DNA of 64,000 bases from Faecousia sp. (GCA_029257335.1 JARIBV010000082.1:1-64000), one strand, 5' to 3'; positions 25,873 to 34,312 are shown, counted from the first letter of the stretch. Notes: generated by a model from the letters alone, not told the origin. Translations and numbers: made by a program.

Positions 25873-26262
25873 TCAGATGTCTTCTGACACAGTTTCGCCG
25901 GGCCAATCCAGAATGCCGCCGAACTCCATAATATTGGTATAACCAAGCTTTGCCAGCTTCTGCGCTGCCCGCTTGCTGCGGCTGCCACTGCGGCAGTAGA
26001 CCAGAATGAGTTGGTCTTTTTGGGGAAGCTCCGGGATTTCACCGACGCCGATGCTTTCATTTGGAACACAGATGGCACCGGGGATGTGCGCCTCAACATA
26101 CTCTTCCTCAGTGCGTACATCCAAAATAATATAATTTTTTTCGGTTTCCATCAGTTCCATGGCTTTTTCCATGGAAATTTGCTGATAGGAACTGCCTGAC
26201 CCGGAGACGCCGCAGCCGGTCATAAGCATCATAGACATGAGAAAAGGAACCACTCGTTTCAT
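25873..26262 (-). CDS. Rhodanese-domain lipoprotein
   Basis: The 129-aa protein has a short lipoprotein signal with lipobox MTGC (Cys near residue 17), followed by a complete single rhodanese domain: ILDVRTEEEYVEAHIPGAICVPN (core LDVRTEEEY, about 44-52) and the active-site loop VYCRSGSRS (about 84-92) with catalytic Cys. It would sit on the outer face of the membrane and handle sulfane sulfur or thiol redox. AGGAGG lies upstream. It is 11 nt behind the Fe-S membrane protein gene on the same strand and is probably the last gene of that operon. Confidence 0.9.
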   Translation of the reverse strand: MKRVVPFLMSMMLMTGCGVSGSGSSYQQISMEKAMELMETEKNYIILDVRTEEEYVEAHIPGAICVPNESIGVGEIPELPQKDQLILVYCRSGSRSKRAAQKLAKLGYTNIMEFGGILDWPGETVSEDI

Positions 26263-26273
26263 ATAACATCCTC

Positions 26274-26852
26274 CTATTTTGTATTGTGATTTTTTGCTTT
26301 GCAGATCAGTTGGGTCATGGTACCCATGGGACAGTAGACACACCAGCTGCGGGGCTTGAACAGCACCATGGTTGCCAGTCCCAAAACGGTGGAAGTCAGC
26401 ATTACGCTGTAGAAGCCAAAGGCAAACTGCGCCGCACCGGGATGGAACAGGGTCCCGTGATAGGCCCAATGCCAAGGCAGGCGAAAGGTCCACAGCAAGG
26501 TGACGGCCTGCCTTAAACTATGGGTGCCTGCAAATACCAGGAAAGTATTCCACAGCATCTGAAAGAACATAACGAAAAAGAAAATCAGGAATCCGTAGCG
26601 GAACCCCTTGCTTTTCATCCAGTTTGGGATATCTTTTTTTCGAGACAGTCCGAACTGTCCTCCCAGGAGAGAAAACAGCTGACCTCTGCCGCAATAGTGG
26701 TTGCAGTAGCTCTTTGTTCCTTTTACCAAAGACAGAACCAGGGGAATGAAAAAGCACAAAAGTCCCAGCCAGGCGAACAGAATATTGAAAAAGCCCAGGA
26801 GGAGATAGGCCAGGGATGCAATCCATAAATAATCATACCAACGCTTTTTCAC
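26274..26852 (-). CDS. NapH/CcoG-like 4Fe-4S membrane protein
   Basis: The 192-aa integral membrane protein has about four hydrophobic segments and two cysteine sites near membrane faces, YCNHYCGRGQLFSLL (about 52-66) and WCVYCPMGTMTQL (about 171-183), as in NapH/NosR/YccM-type Fe-S electron-transfer proteins. I take GTG at 26852 as start: GGAGG lies 7 nt upstream and the codon overlaps the ferredoxin stop (GTGA). The longer reading frame runs through the ferredoxin gene in the wrong frame. It probably passes electrons between quinone/flavin and outside acceptors with the ferredoxin; the partner reaction is unknown. Confidence 0.82.
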   Translation of the reverse strand: MKKRWYDYLWIASLAYLLLGFFNILFAWLGLLCFFIPLVLSLVKGTKSYCNHYCGRGQLFSLLGGQFGLSRKKDIPNWMKSKGFRYGFLIFFFVMFFQMLWNTFLVFAGTHSLRQAVTLLWTFRLPWHWAYHGTLFHPGAAQFAFGFYSVMLTSTVLGLATMVLFKPRSWCVYCPMGTMTQLICKAKNHNTK

Positions 26853-27061
26853 AGGCACACCTCCTGGATGGTGATGACAGAGGCCGGGCATTCTTTGGCG
26901 CACAGGCCGCAGCCGATGCATTGGTCTGCGCTGATCTTGGCAGCAATGCCCTTCACAATTCGGATGGCAGACAGGCGGCAGACTTTTACGCAGCAGCCGC
27001 AGGCCACACAGTCCGTTTCCTTTACAGAGGCCCTTCGTTTCTTGCGTTTTTTCGGTTCCAT
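26849..27061 (-). CDS. 2[4Fe-4S] ferredoxin, small
   Basis: The 70-aa ferredoxin has two C-x2-C-x2-C-x3-C motifs, CVACGCCVKVC (about residues 21-31) and CIGCGLCAKEC (about 50-60), each feeding one cubane cluster. A basic N-terminus (KKRKKRR) precedes the first site. GGGAGGA lies 8 nt before ATG. Its stop overlaps the start of the NapH-like gene by 4 nt, so the pair is translationally coupled and likely forms one electron-transfer unit with the rhodanese lipoprotein. Confidence 0.92.
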   Translation of the reverse strand: MEPKKRKKRRASVKETDCVACGCCVKVCRLSAIRIVKGIAAKISADQCIGCGLCAKECPASVITIQEVCL

Positions 27062-27204
27062 GTGACATTCCTCCCAGGTTTGCTTTGCACGATACAATGC
27101 ATATATTATGGAACAACGGAAATCGGTTTTCTGTGACCAGATCACTAATAGCAGATGGAATGCTGCTTTTGAGGGGCGAAAACCCTCTGTTTTTTTATTT
27201 GCGG

Positions 27205-27216
27205 GTATGCTATAAT
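27205..27216 (+). promoter_or_regulatory. Probable extended -10 promoter of rsmH-mnmA
   Basis: TGCTATAAT (27208-27216) is an extended -10 element; no good -35 box is seen at the right distance. Transcription would start near 27223, about 35 nt before rsmH. Confidence 0.6.
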
Positions 27217-27257
27217 GAGAAAAAACAGGGGCTTACCGTTGCCCGGAAGGAGAAGCC

Positions 27258-28304
27258 ATGGAACAGCAGCATAAGCGGCGGGTTCGGTATTCTGGTACCC
27301 ATCCCAGGCGATTTGAGGAAAAATATAAAGAGCTGAATCCTGAAAAATATCAGGAGACCATTGACAAAGTGATTTCCCGGGGAAATACTCCGGCGGGAAT
27401 GCATATTTCCATTATGGTGCAGGAAATTTTAGATTTTTTGCAGATCCAACCCGGTCAGGTGGGACTGGATGCCACCCTGGGCTATGGCGGCCATACAAGA
27501 AAGATGCTGGAACAGCTGCAGGGCCGGGGCCATATTTATGGTCTGGATGTAGACCCAATCGAGTCTGAGAAAACAAAAAAACGGCTTCAGGATCTGGGCT
27601 ATGGGGAAGAAATCCTCACGGTGCGGCTCCAGAACTTTGCAGACATTGACCAGGTGGTTCGGGATACCGGCCGAAAGCTGGACTTCATTCTGGCGGATCT
27701 TGGGGTTTCCTCCATGCAGATCGATAATCCGGAGCGAGGATTTTCCTACAAGGTGGAAGGCCCTCTGGATCTGCGGCTAAATCCTCAGTCCGGCGTCACA
27801 GCCGCCCAGCGGCTGGCGGAACTGAATCGGGAGGAGCTGGAGGGAATGCTCATCGAAAATTCCGATGAACCCTATGCCGTGCAGATTGCCGATGTGGTTA
27901 TGGCATGGCGCAAGGAGGGGAAACCCATTGAAACCACCAGCCAGATGCGTTCCGTGGTGGAGCAGGCCCTGGCATTTCTGCCTAAGAAGGAGCAGAAAGA
28001 AGCAGTGAAAAAATCCTGCCAGCGGACATTTCAGGCACTGAGAATTGATGTAAACAGTGAATTCGAGGTGCTGTATGCATTTTTGGAAAAGCTTCCTCAG
28101 GTGCTGGCCCCCGGTGGACGGGTGGCTGTGCTGACCTTCCATTCCGGGGAAGACCGTCTGGTGAAAAAGTCCTTTAAGGAGCTTTGCCGGGCGGGCATTT
28201 ATCAGGAAGTGGCCCGGGATGTGATTCGACCCACACCGGAAGAATGTGTGAGAAATCCCCGGGCCAAATCTACCAAAATGCGCTGGGCGATTTTGGCAGA
28301 GTGA
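27258..28304 (+). CDS. rsmH: 16S rRNA (cytosine-N4) methyltransferase, RsmH-like
   Basis: The 348-aa SAM methyltransferase is homologous to RsmH, which methylates N4 of C1402 in the decoding centre. Family motifs are GLDATLGYGGHTRKML (about 74-89), FILADLGVSSMQID (about 143-156), RGFSY, and the C-terminal AVLTFHSGEDRLVK (about 290-303). It has about 45 extra N-terminal residues before the usual TPAGMHISIM start and sits next to mnmA rather than in the mraZ-ftsL division cluster. A second, cluster-linked copy elsewhere is possible. GGAAGGAG gives a strong RBS. Confidence 0.88.
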   Translation: MEQQHKRRVRYSGTHPRRFEEKYKELNPEKYQETIDKVISRGNTPAGMHISIMVQEILDFLQIQPGQVGLDATLGYGGHTRKMLEQLQGRGHIYGLDVDPIESEKTKKRLQDLGYGEEILTVRLQNFADIDQVVRDTGRKLDFILADLGVSSMQIDNPERGFSYKVEGPLDLRLNPQSGVTAAQRLAELNREELEGMLIENSDEPYAVQIADVVMAWRKEGKPIETTSQMRSVVEQALAFLPKKEQKEAVKKSCQRTFQALRIDVNSEFEVLYAFLEKLPQVLAPGGRVAVLTFHSGEDRLVKKSFKELCRAGIYQEVARDVIRPTPEECVRNPRAKSTKMRWAILAE

Positions 28305-28324
28305 ACCAAGACGGAGGAAAATTT

Positions 28325-29407
28325 ATGGTCATAGATGAAAAGACCGCCCTCATTGCCATGAGCGGCGGAGTAGACAGTGCGGTGGCGGCCTATCTCATGA
28401 AGCAGCAGGGCTACCGCTGTACCGGTGCGACCATGCGTCTGCATGACAGCGGCATCTCCCAGGAAAAAAGCTGCTGCTCGTTGGAGGATGTGGAGGACGC
28501 CCGGATGGTGGCCACCAGGCTGGGCATTCCTTATTACGTGTTTAACTTTAAAGATGATTTTGCAAGGCAGGTCATGGACCGCTTTGTAGGGGCCTATGAG
28601 GAAGGTGCCACCCCAAACCCGTGCATTGACTGCAACCGATATCTGAAATTTGACCGGATGTACCGCAGAGCCAAGGAACTGGGGCTCAACTATGTGGTAA
28701 CGGGACACTACGCCCGGATCATGCAGGGAGAAAATGGACGATGGCTCCTGCTGAAAGGACCGGATCCTCAGAAGGATCAGAGCTATGTGCTCTATGCCAT
28801 GACCCAGGATCAGCTGGCCCATACCCAGTTCCCCCTGGGCAGCCTTCGAAAGGAGGAGGTTCGGGCCATTGCACAGCAGCAGGGCTTTGTCAATGCCCAT
28901 AAACGAGACAGTCAGGATATCTGTTTCGTACCGGATGGGGATTATGCGGGATTTATCTGCCGCAGGACCGGAAAAGAGTATCCAAAAGGAAACTTTGTGG
29001 ATGTCAGCGGGAAGATTCTGGGAACCCATAAGGGCATTATTCATTATACGGTGGGACAGCGCCGGGGCCTGGGTGTTTCCGGAGGACGCCCCCTGTATGT
29101 GAAGGAGATTCGCCCGGAGGACAATACGGTGGTTCTGGCGGACAACGACCAGCTGTTTGAAAGGACCGTCATTGCAAAGGACTTCAACTGGATCGCCTTT
29201 ACAGCACCCGAAACCCCTGTGGAGGTTCTGGCCCGGGCAAGGTATCACCACCCGGAGCAGCCTGCCACAGCCACGGTCCTTCCGGACGGCAGAGTCCGCA
29301 TCACCTTCCGGGAGCCCCAGCGGGCACTGACCAAGGGACAGGCGGTGGTCTTGTACCAGGAAGATGTGGTAGTTGGCGGCGGCACCATTGAAATCACGGA
29401 ACCATAA
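28325..29407 (+). CDS. mnmA: tRNA-specific 2-thiouridylase MnmA
   Basis: The 360-aa enzyme thiolates U34 of tRNA-Lys, -Glu and -Gln using ATP and persulfide sulfur. It has the PP-loop AMSGGVDSA (about residues 10-18), the first catalytic Cys in NPCIDCN (about 98-104), the second Cys in SQDICFVPDGDY (about 197-208), and a C-terminal beta-barrel with VGQRRGLG (about 243-250). GGAGGAAAATTT precedes the ATG at 28325. It lies 20 nt behind rsmH, so the two RNA-modifying enzymes form an operon. No nifS/iscS desulfurase is adjacent. Confidence 0.94.
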   Translation: MVIDEKTALIAMSGGVDSAVAAYLMKQQGYRCTGATMRLHDSGISQEKSCCSLEDVEDARMVATRLGIPYYVFNFKDDFARQVMDRFVGAYEEGATPNPCIDCNRYLKFDRMYRRAKELGLNYVVTGHYARIMQGENGRWLLLKGPDPQKDQSYVLYAMTQDQLAHTQFPLGSLRKEEVRAIAQQQGFVNAHKRDSQDICFVPDGDYAGFICRRTGKEYPKGNFVDVSGKILGTHKGIIHYTVGQRRGLGVSGGRPLYVKEIRPEDNTVVLADNDQLFERTVIAKDFNWIAFTAPETPVEVLARARYHHPEQPATATVLPDGRVRITFREPQRALTKGQAVVLYQEDVVVGGGTIEITEP

Positions 29408-29408
29408 C

Positions 29409-29446
29409 AAAAAGCACCGGATTTTTCCTGAAATCCGGTGCTTTTT
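29409..29446 (+). terminator. Terminator of rsmH-mnmA
   Basis: The stem AAAAAGCACCGGATTT pairs with AAATCCGGTGCTTTTT around TTCCTG, ending in five T. It is symmetric enough to serve the convergent alaX transcript as well. Confidence 0.92.
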
Positions 29447-29498
29447 ATGTAGCATTGGTTACGGTATATAGACACAGTGCCTTCTTATAAGGTCTGTA

Positions 29499-30659
29499 TT
29501 ACATGGCAGAAAGTGAGGCCAGAAAGGCTTCAATGGCATCCTTTGTAGCGGGAATGCTGCCCTGAATGAATTCCGGCTTGCCGCCGCCTCGGGCGTGAAG
29601 GGTGCGATTCATTTCCTTTGCCAGGGAACGAAGATCCTGGTCTTTGCTGTTAGCGGCAAAGCGGTAGCCCTCTTCGTCATTTCCGGACAGGACAAAGCAG
29701 AAGCCGGTGGTGGCTGCCCCCAGCTTGTCTGCCAGTCGGCGCAGACCGTCCGGGGAAATGGAATCTTCAAACAGCACCAGATTATGGGCGCCCTGGTGGG
29801 CTTGGGCAATGGTGTCAAAAATCTGATTTTCCAAAGCTCCTACCCGATATTTCAGAGTTTCTATGTCCTCCTGGGCCTTCTTTGCGGCGGCTCCGGTTTC
29901 CAGGGGCTTTGCAGAGAAGGTCTGGCAGACCATGCGGTTTTGCTCCAATACCTGAGACAGATAGCGCAAAGCCATGCCGCCGCAGACCATTTCAATGCGG
30001 ACGCCCTGGTGGAACTTTACACGGGAAAGGATCTTTAAAAGACCGATTTCTCCGGTGTTGTCCACATGGGTGCCGCAGCAGGCACACAGGTCATAACCGG
30101 GGAACTCCACCAGACGAACCACGCCGGACAACTGCTTTTTGCTGCGATAGGGAAGACGGGACAATTCTTCTTCCGTTGCAAACCAGGTTTTTACCGGGAA
30201 GTTTTTCCAGATGGCTTCGTTGACCTTGGCCTCCAGGGCGGGGATGTCCTCCTGGGGGATCATGCCGTCAAAGTCGATGGTCACCGTATCTGCGCCCATG
30301 TGAAAGCCCACATTGTGGAACCCATAGGCGGCGTGGATCAGGCCCGAAAGAATATGCTCGCCGGAGTGCTGCTGCATAAAATCGAATCGGCGCTCCCAGT
30401 GAATGCGGCCTTCCACCACTTGCTCAGGCTGCAAAGGCCCATCACAGGTGTGCAGGATGGCGCCATCCTGTTCCTGCACATCCAGAACATTGACGCCGTC
30501 CAGAATGCCCTGGTCCGCAGGCTGACCGCCTCCTTCGGGATAGAAAGCGGTATTGTCCAGGGTGACAAGATAGCGGCCTTTTTCCTCGGTGCAGGTTAAT
30601 ACCCTGGCCTCAAAGGTGATTTTGTGAGAATCTTGGTAGTATAAAGCGCGAGGGTCCAT
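29499..30659 (-). CDS. Alanyl-tRNA editing protein (AlaX, long form)
   Basis: The 386-aa protein is a free-standing editing domain related to AlaRS that hydrolyses Ser-tRNA-Ala or Gly-tRNA-Ala. The N-terminal half (1-85) matches the AlaRS C-Ala-linked barrel (TAFYPEGGGQPADQG), followed by the zinc-site motifs HSGEH (about 100-104) and CCGTH (about 199-203), and a C-terminal DHHA1-like part ending in HARGGGKPEFIQGS. AAGGAG lies 7 nt before the chosen ATG at 30659. It stands alone. Confidence 0.9.
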   Translation of the reverse strand: MDPRALYYQDSHKITFEARVLTCTEEKGRYLVTLDNTAFYPEGGGQPADQGILDGVNVLDVQEQDGAILHTCDGPLQPEQVVEGRIHWERRFDFMQQHSGEHILSGLIHAAYGFHNVGFHMGADTVTIDFDGMIPQEDIPALEAKVNEAIWKNFPVKTWFATEEELSRLPYRSKKQLSGVVRLVEFPGYDLCACCGTHVDNTGEIGLLKILSRVKFHQGVRIEMVCGGMALRYLSQVLEQNRMVCQTFSAKPLETGAAAKKAQEDIETLKYRVGALENQIFDTIAQAHQGAHNLVLFEDSISPDGLRRLADKLGAATTGFCFVLSGNDEEGYRFAANSKDQDLRSLAKEMNRTLHARGGGKPEFIQGSIPATKDAIEAFLASLSAM

Positions 30660-30887
30660 AAAATGGCTCCTTACTATGGTGAATTTCAGTTTACGGGGGA
30701 ACTGATACCCCAGGCGGGCAGACGATGCCCATAGCATCGCGTGGTTATTGTATCAAAGAGACGGCGGGAAAGTCAATCCCGGCAGAAGGCAGATTCTGCC
30801 CTCCATATGGCAGGATTGACCCTATACAAACGGGAGGGAACCTGATAAAATACCCATAGAATCTGAAGTGTATAGGAGGAGATGGCC

Positions 30888-31709
30888 ATGGAGTTCTGGA
30901 AAATGACCGGAGCGGGAAATGACTTTATCATTTTGGACAATCGGAGCCTTTGGGCAGATTCGGAGCGGCTCAGCCGTATTGCAAAGGCACTGTGCCGCCG
31001 CCGTCTGTCCATTGGAGCGGACGGCCTCATGGCAGTGGAGCCTGCCCGGGCAGGCGGTGACTATCAAATGCGCTTTTATAACGCCGATGGGTCTGTGGGC
31101 GAGATGTGCGGCAATGGAGCAAGGTGTATCTGCCGCTATGGATATGAAATGGGACTGGCAGGGCAGACCCAGAAGGTGGAGACCACTGCCGGACTGGTGA
31201 CAGGAACCAGACTGGATCGGGAAACCTATCAGGTCCATCTGAATCTTCCCTCGGTGCTGGACCCCCGGCGGCCTACGGCGCTGGGCCTGACGGGTTACGC
31301 GGAGCTGGGAAATCCCGGTGTACCCCATGGACTGCTGCATGTGCCGGGATTACAGGACAAGACATTAGAAGAGCTTCGTCCCATGGGCCGGGCCCTGCGC
31401 TATGACAGTGCCTATCCCAAGGGGGCAAATGCCAACCTTTACGATTTTCTGGGTCCCAACCATGTAGTGGTCCGTACCTTTGAACGGGGGGTAGAGGACT
31501 TCACTCTGGCCTGCGGCACGGGCACCGGCTCTCTGGCGGCCTATCTCACCGTAACCGGACAGGTCTCTCCGGGACCGGTTCTGGTGGAAAATCCCGGCGG
31601 TACCTTGCAGGTGGATGTGACCTGTGAAGAGGGCAGGATCACACAGCTGCTTTTGACCGGCCCTGCAACGGTGGTCTGCCGCGGAACCATAGAGGAGCTG
31701 CCCCTTTGA
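30888..31709 (+). CDS. dapF: Diaminopimelate epimerase
   Basis: The 273-aa PLP-independent epimerase converts LL- to meso-diaminopimelate for lysine and peptidoglycan synthesis. Catalytic Cys are in GEMCGNGARC (about residues 70-79) and in ACGTGTGS (about 206-213). The N-terminal KMTGAGNDFIILDN is typical. Two ATGs compete; GGAGG lies 8 nt before the second (30888), which I use. The stop overlaps the start of the next gene by 4 nt. No other lysine-pathway gene is adjacent. Confidence 0.93.
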   Translation: MEFWKMTGAGNDFIILDNRSLWADSERLSRIAKALCRRRLSIGADGLMAVEPARAGGDYQMRFYNADGSVGEMCGNGARCICRYGYEMGLAGQTQKVETTAGLVTGTRLDRETYQVHLNLPSVLDPRRPTALGLTGYAELGNPGVPHGLLHVPGLQDKTLEELRPMGRALRYDSAYPKGANANLYDFLGPNHVVVRTFERGVEDFTLACGTGTGSLAAYLTVTGQVSPGPVLVENPGGTLQVDVTCEEGRITQLLLTGPATVVCRGTIEELPL

Positions 31710-33187
31710 TCCGGAAGTGGTGGAGCCCGCAGAAGTGGGCGAGCCTTTGGCTCCTATTTTTTAGTACGGTCTTTATTCTGTGGGTTCCCGCCACGGGCTA
31801 TCGAAGCATTGTAGGCCCCAAGCATCTCCTCTTTCTGGGAGCCTCGGGAATCTTCCTGCTGGGATGCATCCCAGCGCTGCGGCACAGGCCCAGGCTCACA
31901 AGACCGGAATGGCTTCCCATTCTGTTTGCAGGGGCCTTTCTTGCAATGGCTCTGTTGTCTGCCCTGAATTCTCAATACACGGAACTGGTGTGGTGGGGAA
32001 ACCGGCGCAATGAGGGCTTTTTGACCCTGGCTGTGTATATGCTGCTGTTTTGTGCCATGGCTCTGTGGGGAGAAATGGGGAAGGAAGAGAAAATCGGCCT
32101 GGGAATCACAGGGATCGTTACATTTGTCATTGTCTGCCTCCAGTTTTTTCAGTACAATCCGCTGCATCTGTTTCCCGAAGAGCTGCGATTTCATGACCGC
32201 AGCCTGAAATACAGCGGAGAATATATGGGGACCATTGGAAATGCGGATCTTTTGTCTGCCTTTCTCACCATGGCCACGCTGTTTCTTTTGGGGGCTTACG
32301 CTGTGGAAAAAAAGCGCAGCCGCTTTTTCTGCCTGATTGCAGGCGGGGCCTCCTGGATGGCGCTGCTGTGCAGTGAGGTCACCGCAGGCCCTGTAGCCAT
32401 TGGGCTTAGCTTTGGGGTGCTGTTTCCCCTGTGCCTGTACAAGGGAATTGCTATAGACCGCATGGGAGAAATTCTTGGGGTGCTGCTTCTGGGCGTTTTG
32501 GGAAAATCTGCCCTGGGGTATGCATATGACGGAACGGTCCTGACCACCTGGCTGCGGTGGGGGACGGTGCAGTGGCTGCTTGCCATGCTGACAGGGCTGG
32601 CCTTCCTTGCGGGTATATGGCTGAGGCCGCTGAAGGGACGGGCCTTTCCCAAGCTTACAAAGATTCTGCTGATTGTTGCCCTGGTGGCGATCCTGCTGGT
32701 TTTGACATTTCTCTGGTTCTATTCCGGAGAAAATACCGCCCTTTCCGGCATGTCTCAGCTGCTGCACGGGAACCCGCCTGACACCTTAGGGTCCAGCCGC
32801 ATTGCCATATGGAAAGAAGCGGTGAGGCTGGGGATGGAACAGCCCCTTTTGGGCGGCGGTCCGGACACTTATCAGAAGCGGTCGGAGATCATTTTTACCA
32901 GGCCGCTGCCGGACGGCGCGGTTCGCCGTACCAGTGTGGATGCGGCGCACAATGAGTATCTGAACCTGTGGGTCAATGTGGGCGTTCCTGCCATGATTTT
33001 TTATCTGGCCCTGCTGGGGTCGGTGATTCTGCCGGCGCTCAAAAATTTGAATGAAGGCAGACTGGCTCTGACTCTGGCGGTACTGGGTTATGGATTCCAT
33101 GCCCTGTTTGGAATCAGCCAGAGTGTGGTGAGCCCTGTGTTCTATCTGCTTTTGGGGGCGCTGGCCTGCCAAAATCGAAGGACATGA
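31706..33187 (+). CDS. O-antigen-ligase-family membrane protein
   Basis: The 493-aa polytopic protein has 10-12 hydrophobic segments and a large extracytoplasmic loop (about 350-425) that contains the Wzy/WaaL landmarks: GSSRIAIWKEAVRLGMEQPLLGGGPDTY (cores SSRIAIWK and LGGGPDT) and AHNEYLNLWVNVG, with the conserved His. Such enzymes transfer polymerised glycans to lipid, protein or other acceptors. It starts with TTG at 31706, overlapping the dapF stop (TTGA), with AGAGGAG 8 nt upstream. A WaaL role in LPS is unlikely in a Gram-positive cell; a cell-wall polysaccharide or glycoprotein is more plausible. Confidence 0.82.
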   Translation: MIRKWWSPQKWASLWLLFFSTVFILWVPATGYRSIVGPKHLLFLGASGIFLLGCIPALRHRPRLTRPEWLPILFAGAFLAMALLSALNSQYTELVWWGNRRNEGFLTLAVYMLLFCAMALWGEMGKEEKIGLGITGIVTFVIVCLQFFQYNPLHLFPEELRFHDRSLKYSGEYMGTIGNADLLSAFLTMATLFLLGAYAVEKKRSRFFCLIAGGASWMALLCSEVTAGPVAIGLSFGVLFPLCLYKGIAIDRMGEILGVLLLGVLGKSALGYAYDGTVLTTWLRWGTVQWLLAMLTGLAFLAGIWLRPLKGRAFPKLTKILLIVALVAILLVLTFLWFYSGENTALSGMSQLLHGNPPDTLGSSRIAIWKEAVRLGMEQPLLGGGPDTYQKRSEIIFTRPLPDGAVRRTSVDAAHNEYLNLWVNVGVPAMIFYLALLGSVILPALKNLNEGRLALTLAVLGYGFHALFGISQSVVSPVFYLLLGALACQNRRT

Positions 33188-33195
33188 GAAATAAA

Positions 33196-33234
33196 CCCCG
33201 GACGAGCCGCATAGGCTTGACCGGGGTGATTTTT
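33196..33234 (+). terminator. Hairpin with T-run between ligase and deacetylase genes
   Basis: The stem CCCCGG-A-CGAGCC pairs with GGCTTG-A-CCGGGG around a 5-nt loop, followed by TGATTTTT. It can terminate the dapF-ligase transcript. Its 3' arm also contains the GGGGTGAT that would serve as ribosome site for the deacetylase start at 33235, so folding would hide that site. Confidence 0.75.
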
Positions 33235-34008
33235 ATGAAAAAACGAGATGTTGCCATTTGCATCTATGCCGTAGCTCTGGCAGCGGTCTTTCTTCTGGTG
33301 AGAGGCAGCGACAGAGTCATTGAAACCGGCTCCTGGGGTCTGAGCTTTCAGACCCAGGGAGAAACTCCGGTGGGCAATGCCTCTGCCAAAAATCTGGAAC
33401 GGTTCGATGCCGCCTATGTGGATGAGACGGAAGAAAAAGTGCTGTATCTGACCTTTGATGCCGGATATGAAAACGGACAGACCGCCAAAATTCTGGACAC
33501 TTTAAAAGAACATGAGGCACCGGCTACCTTCTTCCTGGTGGGAAATTATCTGGAGCGGAACCCGGAACTGGTCAAGCGGATGGTATCAGAGGGCCACACC
33601 GTGGGAAACCACACGGCCCATCATTATGATATGTCCAAAATCGGAGACCGCGCCACCTTTGAACAGGAGCTGAAAGAGGTGGAGGATCTGTTCCGGCAGG
33701 TTACGGGACAGGAGCTTCCCAAGTACTATCGGCCCCCTCAGGGGATTTACAGCGAGGACAACCTGCGCATGGCCCAGGAACTGGGCTATCGAACGGTATT
33801 TTGGTCGCTGGCCTATGTGGACTGGAACAATGACAGTCAGCCCAGCCATGACGAAGCTTTTTCCAAACTTCTGCCCAGAACCCACAATGGGGCCGTGGTA
33901 TTGCTGCACAGCACCTCCAAAACCAACGGAGAAATTCTGGATGAGCTGCTTACCAAATGGGAAGCTGAAGGCTACCGGTTTGCTCCCATAGAAGAGCTTT
34001 TTTCATGA
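33235..34008 (+). CDS. PdaA-like polysaccharide deacetylase
   Basis: The 257-aa protein has one N-terminal membrane segment (about 6-22) and a NodB domain: motif 1 LTFDAGYENGQT (Asp-Ala-Gly instead of Asp-Asp-Gly), motif 2 GNHTAHH with metal His pair, motif 3 YYRPPQGIYSE and a late LLHS. The TFDAGYENG variant is typical of PdaA/delta-lactam-biosynthesis deacetylases that act on muramic acid in spore cortex. An upstream ATG at 33184 overlaps the ligase stop, but the terminator hairpin lies inside that extension, so I prefer 33235. Role in cortex modification is an inference. Confidence 0.87.
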   Translation: MKKRDVAICIYAVALAAVFLLVRGSDRVIETGSWGLSFQTQGETPVGNASAKNLERFDAAYVDETEEKVLYLTFDAGYENGQTAKILDTLKEHEAPATFFLVGNYLERNPELVKRMVSEGHTVGNHTAHHYDMSKIGDRATFEQELKEVEDLFRQVTGQELPKYYRPPQGIYSEDNLRMAQELGYRTVFWSLAYVDWNNDSQPSHDEAFSKLLPRTHNGAVVLLHSTSKTNGEILDELLTKWEAEGYRFAPIEELFS

Positions 34009-34085
34009 TGCACACTTTTTTGCCTCTGGAATACCATGGAATGAGCGGTGAATCCGCCCAATAAAATAATCTGGAGGTACAAATT

Positions 34086-34259
34086 ATGAACTGCAATTCT
34101 GGTTTCTGTGGCTGTGGGAACAACTCCTGGTGGATCATTCTTTTGATCCTGTTCTGCTGCTGCGGCGGCGGTAACTTCTGCGGCAACAATGGCTATTGCG
34201 GCGGCGGAAACTGCGGCTGCATGTGCGGCGGCTGTGACAACAACAATAACTGCTGCTAA
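34086..34259 (+). CDS. Cysteine/glycine-rich micro-protein
   Basis: The 57-aa protein begins MNCNSGFCGCGNN, has one short hydrophobic stretch (SWWIILLILF, about residues 14-23) and then CCCGGG and many C-G-N repeats, ending NNNNCC. GGAGG lies 8 nt before ATG and a terminator follows, so it looks translated. Short clostridial proteins of this composition are often auto-annotated as high-cysteine chorion-like proteins and resemble the YjcZ-type small membrane proteins of sporeformers; no function is known. It lies 77 nt behind the PdaA-like gene and may be cotranscribed. Confidence 0.75.
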   Translation: MNCNSGFCGCGNNSWWIILLILFCCCGGGNFCGNNGYCGGGNCGCMCGGCDNNNNCC

Positions 34260-34312
34260 GATCTAGCACCGGCCGGGGGTCTCCGGCCCTACTTCAGTAC
34301 CCAATATAGGAA

